A stretch of DNA of 42,350 nucleotides from an uncultured beta proteobacterium (GTDB taxonomy: Bacteria; Pseudomonadota; Gammaproteobacteria; Burkholderiales; SG8-41), in contig CAIVHG010000012.1 in the NCBI GenBank assembly GCA_903905655.1, forward strand, positions 1-42,350, given 5' to 3'. Positions 34,146 to 42,311 of this stretch are shown here, one piece after another. A program made the position numbers and the translations under genes. Below the pieces are notes generated by a model that saw only the letters and a program-made list of their open reading frames with translations, was not told where the DNA came from and did no database searches. Every line of letters begins with the position of its first letter. The stretch's first letter is position 1.

Positions 34146-35954
34146 ATGGTTGCAGACATTCGTGACAGAATAATCACACCCGAGCAGGCGGTCACGCTGG
34201 ACGGCTTGCTGCGCGAGCGTGTCGCCGCTACGCCGGATGCAGTCGCCTATCGCCATTACAACCAGCGGCATGAAAACTGGCGCGATTACACCTGGTCGCA
34301 CATTGATCACCAGGTCGCGCGCTGGCAGGCCGCTCTGGAGCGCGAAGGGCTAGTGGCAGGCGACCGCGTCGCCGTGATGCTGCGCAACTCACCCGAATGG
34401 GTGATTTTCGATCAGGCCGCGCTCGGCCTGGGACTGGTCGTGGTGCCGCTCTATACCCAGGACCTTGCGGAGAACGTCGGCTACATCATCGATCAGGCTG
34501 GGTGCAGGGCTTTGCTCATCGGCAACGCGCTGCAGTGGCAGATGCTCGCCGAAGCGCGTCCGCAGCTCGCAGCGCTTGTGCGCATCCTGGTCGTCGAGCC
34601 GGCGGATGCACAGTTCGAAGATGCGCGGGTCATGGCGGTCGATCGTTGGTTGCCGGAAGACGGCGGCGCGACGCGTCACGTGGTGCGTGATCCGGCGGCG
34701 CTCGCCACCATCGTCTACACCTCCGGCACAACCGGCCGGCCCAAAGGCGTGATGCTGAGCCACCGTAACATACTGACCAATGCCGCAGCATGTCTCGCGG
34801 TGGTGCCGCTCGGCGTGGGCGACGTGCTGCTGTCCTTTCTACCGCTGTCGCACACCTTCGAGCGCACCTGCGGTTATTACCTGATCATGATGACCGGCGC
34901 CACCACTGCTTATGCGCGTTCGGTGCAGCAGCTAGGCGCCGATCTGGATGTGATCCGGCCCACCAAGCTGATCTCGGTGCCGCGCATTTATGAACGCGTA
35001 TACGCCGCGATCAATGCGAAGTTGGAGCAGGGGCCGGCGCTCCGCAGGCGGCTGTTTGCATTCGCGGTCGAGGTTGGCTATGCGCGCTTCGAGCATCAGC
35101 AGGGTCGACGCGGCTGGCGTCCGTACTTTTTGCTGTGGCCGCTGCTCAGGGCGCTGGTGGCGAACAAGATACTGTCGCGCCTTGGCGGGCGGTTGAGTGC
35201 GGCGTTTGCCGGGGGCGCAGCGCTGCCGCCCGCGGTTGCGCGCGTCTTCATCGGCCTCGGGTTGCCGCTGATTCAGGGCTACGGCCTGACCGAGACCAGT
35301 CCGGTGGCCTGCGCCAACCGGCTTGGTGACAACGTGCCGGAGAGCGTGGGGCTGCCGATTCCGGGCGTGGAAGTGAAATTGGGCGAGCGCGACGCGCTAC
35401 TGATCAAAGGTCCCAACGTGATGATGGGTTACTGGCAGAACGAAGCGGCGACGCAGACGATGATCGATGCCGAGGGCTGGCTCAACTCCGGGGACACCGC
35501 GCGCATCGACGGCGAGGGGCACGTCTACATCACCGGCCGGCTCAAGGACATCATCGTGATGTCGACCGGCGAGAAGGTTCCGCCGCACGATCTGGAGTCG
35601 GCAATCCTGCGCGATACGCTGTTCGAGCAGATCATGGTGATTGGCGAAGGCAAGCCATTCCTCAGCATCATCGTCGTGCTGGACGCGGAGCAGTGGCAGA
35701 AATTCGCCGGTGCTCAGGGCTGTGGACCCGAGTCGGCGTCGCTGCGCACGCCGCGCATCGAGAAAGCGCTCCTTACACGCATCGCGGCGCAGACCAAAGC
35801 CTTTCCCAGTTATGCGCGGGTGCGCCGCATCGCCGCAACACTCGAGCCATGGACCGTGGAAAACGGGATGCTTACGCCCACCATGAAGCTGCGCCGCAGC
35901 TGCGTAATCGAAAAATTCCATGGCGAACTCGATGACATGTATCGCGGGCATTGA
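34146..35954 (+). CDS. Long-chain acyl-CoA synthetase (AMP-binding)
   Basis: A 602-residue ANL-family ligase that activates fatty acids to acyl-CoA through an acyl-AMP. The P-loop is IVYTSGTTGRPKGVMLSH (about 188-205), then LPLSHTFERTCGYY, the A5 motif QGYGLTETSPV, GWLNSGDTARIDGEGHVYI and ITGRLKDIIVMSTGEKVPP. It resembles the eukaryotic-type/FadD15-like long-chain group rather than E. coli FadD. The frame extends to a TTG at 34083; the ATG at 34146 (MVADIRDRI) is preferred because family homology begins near there, but no strong Shine-Dalgarno supports either. It supplies acyl-CoA to the oxidation genes around it. Predicted cytoplasmic or membrane-peripheral. Confidence 0.93.
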   Translation: MVADIRDRIITPEQAVTLDGLLRERVAATPDAVAYRHYNQRHENWRDYTWSHIDHQVARWQAALEREGLVAGDRVAVMLRNSPEWVIFDQAALGLGLVVVPLYTQDLAENVGYIIDQAGCRALLIGNALQWQMLAEARPQLAALVRILVVEPADAQFEDARVMAVDRWLPEDGGATRHVVRDPAALATIVYTSGTTGRPKGVMLSHRNILTNAAACLAVVPLGVGDVLLSFLPLSHTFERTCGYYLIMMTGATTAYARSVQQLGADLDVIRPTKLISVPRIYERVYAAINAKLEQGPALRRRLFAFAVEVGYARFEHQQGRRGWRPYFLLWPLLRALVANKILSRLGGRLSAAFAGGAALPPAVARVFIGLGLPLIQGYGLTETSPVACANRLGDNVPESVGLPIPGVEVKLGERDALLIKGPNVMMGYWQNEAATQTMIDAEGWLNSGDTARIDGEGHVYITGRLKDIIVMSTGEKVPPHDLESAILRDTLFEQIMVIGEGKPFLSIIVVLDAEQWQKFAGAQGCGPESASLRTPRIEKALLTRIAAQTKAFPSYARVRRIAATLEPWTVENGMLTPTMKLRRSCVIEKFHGELDDMYRGH

Positions 35955-35999
35955 TGTGCGCATTGCCTTCTGCTGCACACTGATATTTTAGGAGCGCTG

Positions 36000-36392
36000 A
36001 TGACGAATACCCTGCCTCACGACCGCGAGCCCACGTTGAGACTGGTGCCGATGCCAGCCGACGCGAACATGAGTGGCGACATCTTTGGCGGCTGGGTGAT
36101 GTCGCAGGTCGATATCGCCGGCAGCATCCCTGCGACGCGCATTGCGCACGGGCGGGTGGCGACCGTCGCCGTCAATTCATTCGCATTCAAGCAGCCGATC
36201 ATGATCGGAGATCTGGTGAGCTTTTATGCGGAGGTAGTGCGGGTCGGCCGCACTTCTATTACCGTCAGCGTCGAGGTCTACGCGCAGCGCGAGCGGCTCG
36301 AGGAAGATTGCATGAAAGTCACCGAGGCCACGCTTACTTACGTGGCGGTCGATGCCAACCGGCGTCCGCGTGTTGTAACCGAGCAACAATAG
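36000..36392 (+). CDS. yciA: YciA-type acyl-CoA thioesterase
   Basis: A 130-residue single hot-dog domain thioesterase that hydrolyses acyl-CoA to free acid and CoA. The typical stretch PADANMSGDIFGGWVMSQVD is followed by AVNSFAFKQPIMIGDLVSFYAEV and a hydrophobic central strand. AGGAG lies 7 nt before the ATG at 36000. It is 45 nt after the acyl-CoA ligase, so it is probably cotranscribed with it; the opposing activities may balance free CoA and acyl-CoA pools. Cytoplasmic, usually a hexamer. Confidence 0.93.
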   Translation: MTNTLPHDREPTLRLVPMPADANMSGDIFGGWVMSQVDIAGSIPATRIAHGRVATVAVNSFAFKQPIMIGDLVSFYAEVVRVGRTSITVSVEVYAQRERLEEDCMKVTEATLTYVAVDANRRPRVVTEQQ

Positions 36393-36405
36393 CTCACGAT
36401 TTCAT

Positions 36406-36433
36406 TTGTCAAAAGCGCCGGGACCAGTAAGAT
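36406..36433 (+). promoter_or_regulatory. Candidate sigma-70 promoter for fadL
   Basis: TTGTCA (36406-36411) and TAAGAT (36428-36433) each match 5 of 6 consensus bases with a 16-nt spacer. The start would fall near 36440, 53 nt before the fadL ATG. No palindrome typical of a PsrA or FadR site is seen nearby. Confidence 0.5.
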
Positions 36434-36492
36434 GTCGTCTGCCGAAGATAGGCAGCACACCCTTACATGGAACATCCCTGGAAAGGAACTTG

Positions 36493-37878
36493 ATGAGTAG
36501 CTCCCGCAAAATCATGCAGGCCTGCATCGTGGCTGCCTGGGCCGGCGCGTCGAGCGGAGCCTGCTGGGCTTCCGGATTCGCGCTGATCGAACAGAACTCC
36601 AGCGGACTGGGCAATGCCTATGCCGGGCAGGCCGCCGCCGCCGAGGATGCGAGCACGATCTATTTCAATCCCGCCGGCATGACGCGGCTTCAGGGAAGGA
36701 GTTTTGTCTTCGCGGGCCACCTGATCAGTCCATCGGCGAAGTTCAACAATACGGGTACTACTGCAGCGGTCTCGACCACTACAGGGACCGGGGCTTTCGC
36801 GTTGAACGGCAACGGCGGCGATGCCGGCGCTCCCACTCCGGTGCCGAGCGCTTACCTGTCATGGCAGCTGAGCCCGCAGCTCTATGCCGGCGTGGGCGTC
36901 AGCGTGCCGTTTGGACTGGGGACCGAATACGACGCCAACTGGATGGGGCGTTTTCATACGATCAAGTCCGAAATCAAATCGGTCAACGTCAATCCGAGCG
37001 TCGCCTACAAGATCAATGATGCAGTATCAGTCGGTGCCGGCCTCAGCTGGCAGCGCGTGGACGCTGAACTGACGAAGGCGACGAATTACAGTTACATTGG
37101 ATCATTGGCTGGTCTTCCATTGGCTGCCAACAGCGAAGGTACCAATAGAATGGTGGGGCATGACTCGGCCTGGGGCTTTAACCTGGGCATGATGATCCGT
37201 TTGACGCCCAGCACGGACCTGGGGCTTACCTACCGTTCGGCGATTGGAGAAAAACTCTCTGGCAATATTGCCTACACCGGGCGTCCGGCGGCGCTGACCG
37301 CGGCGCTCCCCCTCAGCGCGGCCGTGACCAATCAGGCCGGAGACAGCGGAATCACCGCGGACCTGAAAACGCCGGCATCGGCGTCGGTCGCCATCAAGCA
37401 TCAGCTCGACTCCGCGTGGGAGATGCTCGCCGACGTGTCGTGGACGCAATGGAGTTCCTTCAAGAATCTCATCATCGTGCGCACCGACGGGCTGGCGTCA
37501 GGGCAGACCCTGGAAAACGTGCCGGAAAATTGGCGCGACACGTGGCGCGTCGGCCTCGGTGCGAACTACAAGGTGAACAGCGCATGGAAACTGCGCATGG
37601 GCGTGGCTTTCGACCAGTCGCCAATGAACGATACGTATCGCACGCCGCGCATCGTGGACCAGGACCGGAGATGGGTCGCCCTCGGCGGGCAGTACAAGGT
37701 ATCGAATGCTGGCACCATCGATTTTGGCTATGCGCACCTGTTCGTAAAGGACCCCGCGCTCAATCTCAACGGCGTGCCGGCGCTGACCGCGTCGCAGGCG
37801 GCGGGTCGCGGGTCGCTGGTTGGCAATTACAACAACCAGGTCGATATCCTGAGCGTCCAGTACACGCATAGTTTCTGA
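36493..37878 (+). CDS. fadL: FadL/OmpP1-type outer-membrane fatty-acid transporter
   Basis: A 461-residue outer-membrane beta-barrel that takes up long-chain fatty acids or other hydrophobic compounds. The signal peptide ends near ACWA, and the mature N-terminus SGFALIEQNSSGLGNAYAG is the FadL hatch sequence. AEDASTIYFNPAGMTRL follows. Alternating aromatic strands run to the C-terminal Phe (QYTHSF) used for outer-membrane assembly. The ATG at 36493 has AAAGGAAC before it; the longer frame to 36406 is discarded. It has its own candidate promoter and lies upstream of the beta-oxidation genes. Confidence 0.93.
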   Translation: MSSSRKIMQACIVAAWAGASSGACWASGFALIEQNSSGLGNAYAGQAAAAEDASTIYFNPAGMTRLQGRSFVFAGHLISPSAKFNNTGTTAAVSTTTGTGAFALNGNGGDAGAPTPVPSAYLSWQLSPQLYAGVGVSVPFGLGTEYDANWMGRFHTIKSEIKSVNVNPSVAYKINDAVSVGAGLSWQRVDAELTKATNYSYIGSLAGLPLAANSEGTNRMVGHDSAWGFNLGMMIRLTPSTDLGLTYRSAIGEKLSGNIAYTGRPAALTAALPLSAAVTNQAGDSGITADLKTPASASVAIKHQLDSAWEMLADVSWTQWSSFKNLIIVRTDGLASGQTLENVPENWRDTWRVGLGANYKVNSAWKLRMGVAFDQSPMNDTYRTPRIVDQDRRWVALGGQYKVSNAGTIDFGYAHLFVKDPALNLNGVPALTASQAAGRGSLVGNYNNQVDILSVQYTHSF

Positions 37879-37947
37879 CCAGGCGCCGTGCAGCGGGCCG
37901 CTGTGACGCGACTCGCTGTAGGCATCTGCTCAGTTCCCGGCGCGTGT

Positions 37948-37980
37948 TAGAATTTGCTGCCTTCCGCGGGAAGCAGCAAA
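37948..37980 (+). promoter_or_regulatory. Long hairpin abutting the start codon of the HADH/ECH gene, with overlapping -10 box
   Basis: TTTGCTGC (37953-37960) pairs with GCAGCAAA (37973-37980), and inside it TTCC (37962-37965) pairs with GGAA (37969-37972) with a 3-nt loop and one bulged C. The 12-bp hairpin ends one base before the ATG and contains the only likely Shine-Dalgarno (GGGAAG). A TAGAAT -10-like box at 37948-37953 overlaps its left arm. It could block translation or be an operator. Confidence 0.55.
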
Positions 37981-37981
37981 C

Positions 37982-40336
37982 ATGTCTACGGGTCAACGAT
38001 TCATCGTAAGCAAGGCCGCGGTGCTGGGCGCCGGCGTGATGGGCGCGCAGATCGCGGCACATCTCGTCAATGCGAACGTAGAAACGCTGCTGTTCGAACT
38101 CCCGGCGCCGGAAGGCGATCCCAACGGCAACGTCGTGCGCGCGATCGCGAATCTCGGCAAACTCGAACCCAGCCCTCTGGCTAGCGCATCGCGGCTGCGC
38201 TATATCGGACAGGCCAATTACCAGTCTGATTTGGGGCAGCTCAGGAGTTGCGATCTCGTGATCGAGGCGATCTCCGAGCGCATGGATCTCAAGCTCGACC
38301 TCTATCAGAAAGTCGCTCCTCATCTAGGCGCGCACACGATCTTTGCAAGCAACACCTCTGGCCTCAGCATCGAACGCCTTGCGCAGGCGATGCCAGCGGC
38401 GCTGCGGCCGCGTTTTTGCGGCGTGCATTTCTTCAATCCGCCGCGCTACATGTATCTGGTCGAACTGATCGCCGCCAGCGCGACGGATCTGTCATTGCTA
38501 GCCGCGCTGGAAAGCTTTCTGGTCACAACCCTCGGCAAAGGAGTAATCCGCGCCCGCGATACGCCGAATTTCATCGCCAACCGCGTTGGTGTATTTTCGA
38601 TGCTGGCGACAATGCATCACGCGCAGCGCTTGGGTCTGAGCCTGGAAGTGGTCGATGCACTGACCGGGCCCATCATCGGCCGGGCCAAGAGCGCGACTTT
38701 CCGCACCGCAGACGTGGTCGGCCTGGACACGCTGGCGCACGTGGTATCGACCATGGCCGAAGCGCTGCCTGAGGATCCGTGGCACCGCTATTACGCGCTT
38801 CCGCAATGGATGACGGCGCTGATTGATGGCGGCGCGCTCGGCCGCAAGAGCGGGCGCGGCATCTATCAGAAGGCCGGGCAGGAGATCCACGTCTACGACG
38901 TGGCAACCGCAAGCTACCGTCCGCAGACGGGCGCGTTGGACGAGCCGGTGGCGGCGCTGTTGAGCGGCAAGGATGCGGGTGACAAGTTTGCGCAGCTCGG
39001 TGCATCTGCGCATCCGCAGGCGCAATTCGTATGGGCGATCTTCCGCGATCTGTTCCATTACTGTGCCGTGCATCTCACGGACATCGCGGACAATGCGCGC
39101 GATGTCGATTTTGCGCTGCGTTGGGGCTTTGGCTGGCAGCGCGGCCCGTTCGAGGTATGGCAGGCGGCCGGCTGGCAGCAGATTGCAGCGCTCATTGCGC
39201 GCGACATTGCGGCCGGCAAAGCGATGGCGCGCACGCCGCTGCCGGCGTGGGTGACGCGGCGCAGCGGCGCGCATGCGGCAGGCGGCTCCTATGCGCCGGC
39301 TCAGGATGCCGAGGTTCCGCGTTCGCAGCTTGCCGTCTATAGGCGGCAGCTCTTTCCTGACCAGTTGTTAGGTGAGAGTGCGCCTCAAGGTACAGCCATC
39401 TTCGAAAGCGCCGCAGTGCGCTGCTGGCATACCGGGGATGACATCGCCATCGTCAGCTTCAAGAGCAAGATGCACACGATCAGCGACGAGGTGCTCGACG
39501 GCGTGCTGCAGGCGATCGAGCTCGCGCAGCGCAACTATGCGGCGCTGGTGATCTGGCAGAGCGAGCCGCCGTTTTCGGCGGGCGCCGACCTGACTCAGGC
39601 GGGCAAACCGGGTGCGGTCGAGCGCCTGGTCGCAAAATTCCAGCACACGACCGGGCAGCTCAAGTATTCGATGGTGCCCACGGTTGCAGCCGTCGACGGG
39701 CTTGCGCTCGGCGGCGGCTGCGAATTCATCATGCACTGCGACCGCGCGGTGGCGAGCCTGGAGAGTTATATCGGGCTCCCCGAAGCGGGGGTTGGCCTGC
39801 TGCCCGCGAGCGGCGGCTGCAAGGAGTTCGCCCTGCGCGCGGCGCAGCAGGCGCGCGGCGGCGATCAGATGCCTTTTCTGCGCAGATATTTCGAGGCGGT
39901 GGCGATGGCGCAGGTGTCGCGCAGTGCCGTGCACGCGCGCGAGCTCGGATACCTGCGCTCCACCGACCGCGTGGTCATGAACCGCTTCGAGCTGTTGCAT
40001 GTCGCAAAGGCTGAGGCGCGCCTGCTCGCGGAGGCGGGCTACCGTCCGCCGCGTGAGGATCGCGCCATCCCGGTCGCGGGCCGCTCTGTGGCCGCGACCA
40101 TCAAGGTCTATGCCGCCAACCTGCTGGAAGGTGGATACATCTCGCCACACGATTTTGTGATCGGCAGTAAGATTGCAGACACCCTGTGCGGGGGCGAGCT
40201 CGAAGCGGGCAGCCTGGTGGACGAGCAGTGGCTGCTCGATCTGGAACGCAGGCATTTCATGGAACTGCTGGCCACCGAAAAAACGCAGCAGCGCATAGCG
40301 CACATGCTGCAGACCGGAAAGCCGCTCAGAAACTGA
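37982..40336 (+). CDS. Bifunctional 3-hydroxyacyl-CoA dehydrogenase / enoyl-CoA hydratase (FadN-like order)
   Basis: A 784-residue beta-oxidation enzyme. The N-terminal half is the NAD-dependent 3-hydroxyacyl-CoA dehydrogenase: AAVLGAGVMGAQIAAHL (GAGVMG at 16-21), IEAISERMDLKLDLY, ASNTSGLSI and VHFFNPPRYMYLVELI, then the two C-terminal dehydrogenase helices to about 440. The enoyl-CoA hydratase part is at about 470-700, with FSAGADLTQ, LALGGGCEF (E581) and GLPEAGVGLLPASGG (E601). These glutamates are 20 residues apart, as in rat crotonase E144/E164, so the hydratase looks active. Dehydrogenase first and hydratase second is the reverse of E. coli FadB and like Bacillus FadN. The thiolase partner gene follows after 71 nt. 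Confidence 0.94.
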   Translation: MSTGQRFIVSKAAVLGAGVMGAQIAAHLVNANVETLLFELPAPEGDPNGNVVRAIANLGKLEPSPLASASRLRYIGQANYQSDLGQLRSCDLVIEAISERMDLKLDLYQKVAPHLGAHTIFASNTSGLSIERLAQAMPAALRPRFCGVHFFNPPRYMYLVELIAASATDLSLLAALESFLVTTLGKGVIRARDTPNFIANRVGVFSMLATMHHAQRLGLSLEVVDALTGPIIGRAKSATFRTADVVGLDTLAHVVSTMAEALPEDPWHRYYALPQWMTALIDGGALGRKSGRGIYQKAGQEIHVYDVATASYRPQTGALDEPVAALLSGKDAGDKFAQLGASAHPQAQFVWAIFRDLFHYCAVHLTDIADNARDVDFALRWGFGWQRGPFEVWQAAGWQQIAALIARDIAAGKAMARTPLPAWVTRRSGAHAAGGSYAPAQDAEVPRSQLAVYRRQLFPDQLLGESAPQGTAIFESAAVRCWHTGDDIAIVSFKSKMHTISDEVLDGVLQAIELAQRNYAALVIWQSEPPFSAGADLTQAGKPGAVERLVAKFQHTTGQLKYSMVPTVAAVDGLALGGGCEFIMHCDRAVASLESYIGLPEAGVGLLPASGGCKEFALRAAQQARGGDQMPFLRRYFEAVAMAQVSRSAVHARELGYLRSTDRVVMNRFELLHVAKAEARLLAEAGYRPPREDRAIPVAGRSVAATIKVYAANLLEGGYISPHDFVIGSKIADTLCGGELEAGSLVDEQWLLDLERRHFMELLATEKTQQRIAHMLQTGKPLRN

Positions 40337-40407
40337 GCCGAACCTCATGCGTGAAATGTGAAGACACGTAGATATCTCACGGCGCGCGTAGCGGCAGCGT
40401 TCAAATC

Positions 40408-41607
40408 ATGAGCCGCGTCTTGCGCGACGCCTATATCGTCGCCGCCGTGCGCACGCCGGTGGGCAAAGCGCCGCGCGGCATGCTGAGGAATGTACGGCCG
40501 GATGACATGCTCGCGCATGCGCTCAGCGCTGCTCTGGCACGCTGCCCCGGGCTCGCCGCAAGCGAGATCGAAGACGTCATCGCGGGCTGCGCGATGCCGG
40601 AGGCCGAACAGGGTCTGAATGTTGCACGCGTCGCGCTGTTGCTCGCCGGATTTCCGGACAGTGTCCCCGGCATGACGATCAACCGCTTTTGTTCTTCGGG
40701 GCTGCAGGCGGTGGCGCTCGCCGCGGATCGCATCCGGCTCGGGGAAGCGGAGGTCGTGATCGGTGCCGGCACCGAGAGCATGAGCATGGTGCCGATGGGC
40801 GGCAACAAGCCCTCGTACAGCCCGCAGATATTCGAGCGCGACGAGCACATCGCGATCGCCTACGGTATGGGCATCACTGCGGAAAAGGTGGCACAGCAGT
40901 GGAGCATCGCGCGCGCGGACCAGGACCGCTACGCCGCCCAGAGCCATCGCCGCGCCGTGCACGCCATTGACAGCGGCGAGTTCGGGGAGGAGATCGCGTC
41001 CTTTCAGTTAGTGGAGCGCGCGCCTGATCTGCTCAGCCGCAAGGTCGTGATCACGCAGCGCACGGTATCCGTTGATGAAGGGCCGCGCCGCGACACCTCG
41101 CTCGAAGCGCTCGCACGCCTGCGCCCGGCATTTGCGGCGCGCGGCACGGTCACCGCGGGCAACAGCTCGCAGACCTCGGATGCCGCAGCGGCCGTCGTGC
41201 TGATGAGCGAGGCGGCGCTCAAGCGCTACGACCTCGCGCCCCTGGGGCGCTACCTCGGCTATGCAGTGGCAGGCGTGCCTCCGGAAATCATGGGCATCGG
41301 CCCAGTGGCTGCGGTGCCCAAAGTGCTGAAGCAGGTCGGGCTCAGGCTGGCCGATCTGGACTGGATCGAGCTCAATGAGGCGTTTGCTGCGCAAACTTTG
41401 GCCGTGATTAAGGAACTCGCGCTCGATCCAGCTAAAGTCAATCCGCTGGGCGGCGCCATCGCCCTCGGCCACCCGCTGGGGGCGACCGGCGCCGTGCGCA
41501 CGGCGACGCTTCTGCACGGCATGCGCCGCCGCGCGCAGAAATATGGCATGGTCACGATGTGCATCGGCACGGGTATGGGGGCGGCTGGGGTGTTTGAGTC
41601 ACTCTGA
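40408..41607 (+). CDS. fadA: Acetyl-CoA acyltransferase (thiolase)
   Basis: A 399-residue thiolase that cleaves 3-ketoacyl-CoA to acetyl-CoA and a shortened acyl-CoA. The acyl-binding Cys is C95 in NRFCSSGLQAV, with the other catalytic motifs NEAFAAQ, GGAIALGHPLGATGA (His near 356) and CIGTGMGAAGVFE (Cys near 386). Length and motifs are standard. It directly follows the dehydrogenase/hydratase gene, completing the thiolytic step. It precedes the chalcone-isomerase-like gene by 20 nt. Cytoplasmic. The symbol reflects role; paralogous names (fadI, pcaF-like) cannot be excluded. Confidence 0.93.
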   Translation: MSRVLRDAYIVAAVRTPVGKAPRGMLRNVRPDDMLAHALSAALARCPGLAASEIEDVIAGCAMPEAEQGLNVARVALLLAGFPDSVPGMTINRFCSSGLQAVALAADRIRLGEAEVVIGAGTESMSMVPMGGNKPSYSPQIFERDEHIAIAYGMGITAEKVAQQWSIARADQDRYAAQSHRRAVHAIDSGEFGEEIASFQLVERAPDLLSRKVVITQRTVSVDEGPRRDTSLEALARLRPAFAARGTVTAGNSSQTSDAAAAVVLMSEAALKRYDLAPLGRYLGYAVAGVPPEIMGIGPVAAVPKVLKQVGLRLADLDWIELNEAFAAQTLAVIKELALDPAKVNPLGGAIALGHPLGATGAVRTATLLHGMRRRAQKYGMVTMCIGTGMGAAGVFESL

Positions 41608-41627
41608 ATTTTGCAGCGAGGAATGCT

Positions 41628-42221
41628 ATGAGACATCTGTGGGCCGTGCTCTTGCTGAGCGGCGCCTTCTACTCGGCAGGGGTTGCCGCGCTCGAACTCG
41701 AGGGCGTAGCGCTGGAAGAGCAGATACAGCTGACTGGCGTCACGCTTACGCTCAATGGTGCCGGCATCCGCCACAAGCTTGCCTTCATGAAGCGTTATGT
41801 TTGCGCGCTCTACCTCACGCAGAAGAACGCGGACGCCGAGGCGGTCTACGCGGATGCGCACGCCAAGCGCATCATGATCCACAGCCTCACCGATGATCTC
41901 GCGGGCTCCGAACTGGTGGCCTCGATCAACCATGGGCTTGCGGCAAACCTGCTGCCGCACGAGTTTGCACTGCTAGAAAGAAGAGTGCGCGATCTCAACC
42001 AGATACTGGGCGGCACCAAGGTTCTGAAGAAAGGCGCCGTCATCGCCATCGATTACCTGCCGGACACCGGCACGCGTGTCGCGGTCGATGGCGAGATCCG
42101 CCTGACGGTGCCAGGCGCTGACTTCTACCGCGCGCTACTGCGCGTGTGGATCGGCGCCAAGCCTATGGACGGGCGTCTGCGCGACGCCATGCTGGGCGGG
42201 GCGCCGCGCAAATTCTTCTGA
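41628..42221 (+). CDS. Exported chalcone-isomerase-fold protein
   Basis: A 197-residue protein with a signal peptide (about 1-21, ending in GVAA) and a chalcone-isomerase-like domain: ITLTLNGAG-type start (VTLTLNGAGIRHKLAFMKRY), VCALYLTQKNADAEAV and IMIHSLTDDL, with a C-terminal VPGADFYRALLRVWIG(A)KPMD segment. The bacterial exported members of this family do not have proven isomerase activity. In plants, fatty-acid-binding proteins share the fold, so lipid binding is a reasonable idea here, next to thiolase and FadL. GAGG stands before the ATG at 41628. It is probably the last gene of the beta-oxidation operon. An insertion sequence begins 9 nt after its stop. Confidence 0.82.
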   Translation: MRHLWAVLLLSGAFYSAGVAALELEGVALEEQIQLTGVTLTLNGAGIRHKLAFMKRYVCALYLTQKNADAEAVYADAHAKRIMIHSLTDDLAGSELVASINHGLAANLLPHEFALLERRVRDLNQILGGTKVLKKGAVIAIDYLPDTGTRVAVDGEIRLTVPGADFYRALLRVWIGAKPMDGRLRDAMLGGAPRKFF

Positions 42222-42251
42222 GCCGTCTTAGGGCCTGTTCACAATAAGGGC

Positions 42252-42280
42252 TTGTACAATTTTTGAAGATGTTATATATA
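42252..42280 (+). promoter_or_regulatory. Candidate promoter of the IS transposase
   Basis: TTGTAC (42252-42257) and TATATA (42275-42280) are 17 nt apart, upstream of the transposase ATG at 42312. The region is strikingly AT-rich compared with the host DNA. Confidence 0.5.
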
Positions 42281-42311
42281 GATGGTCGGTTGATTTAACG
42301 GAGCCGACAAC

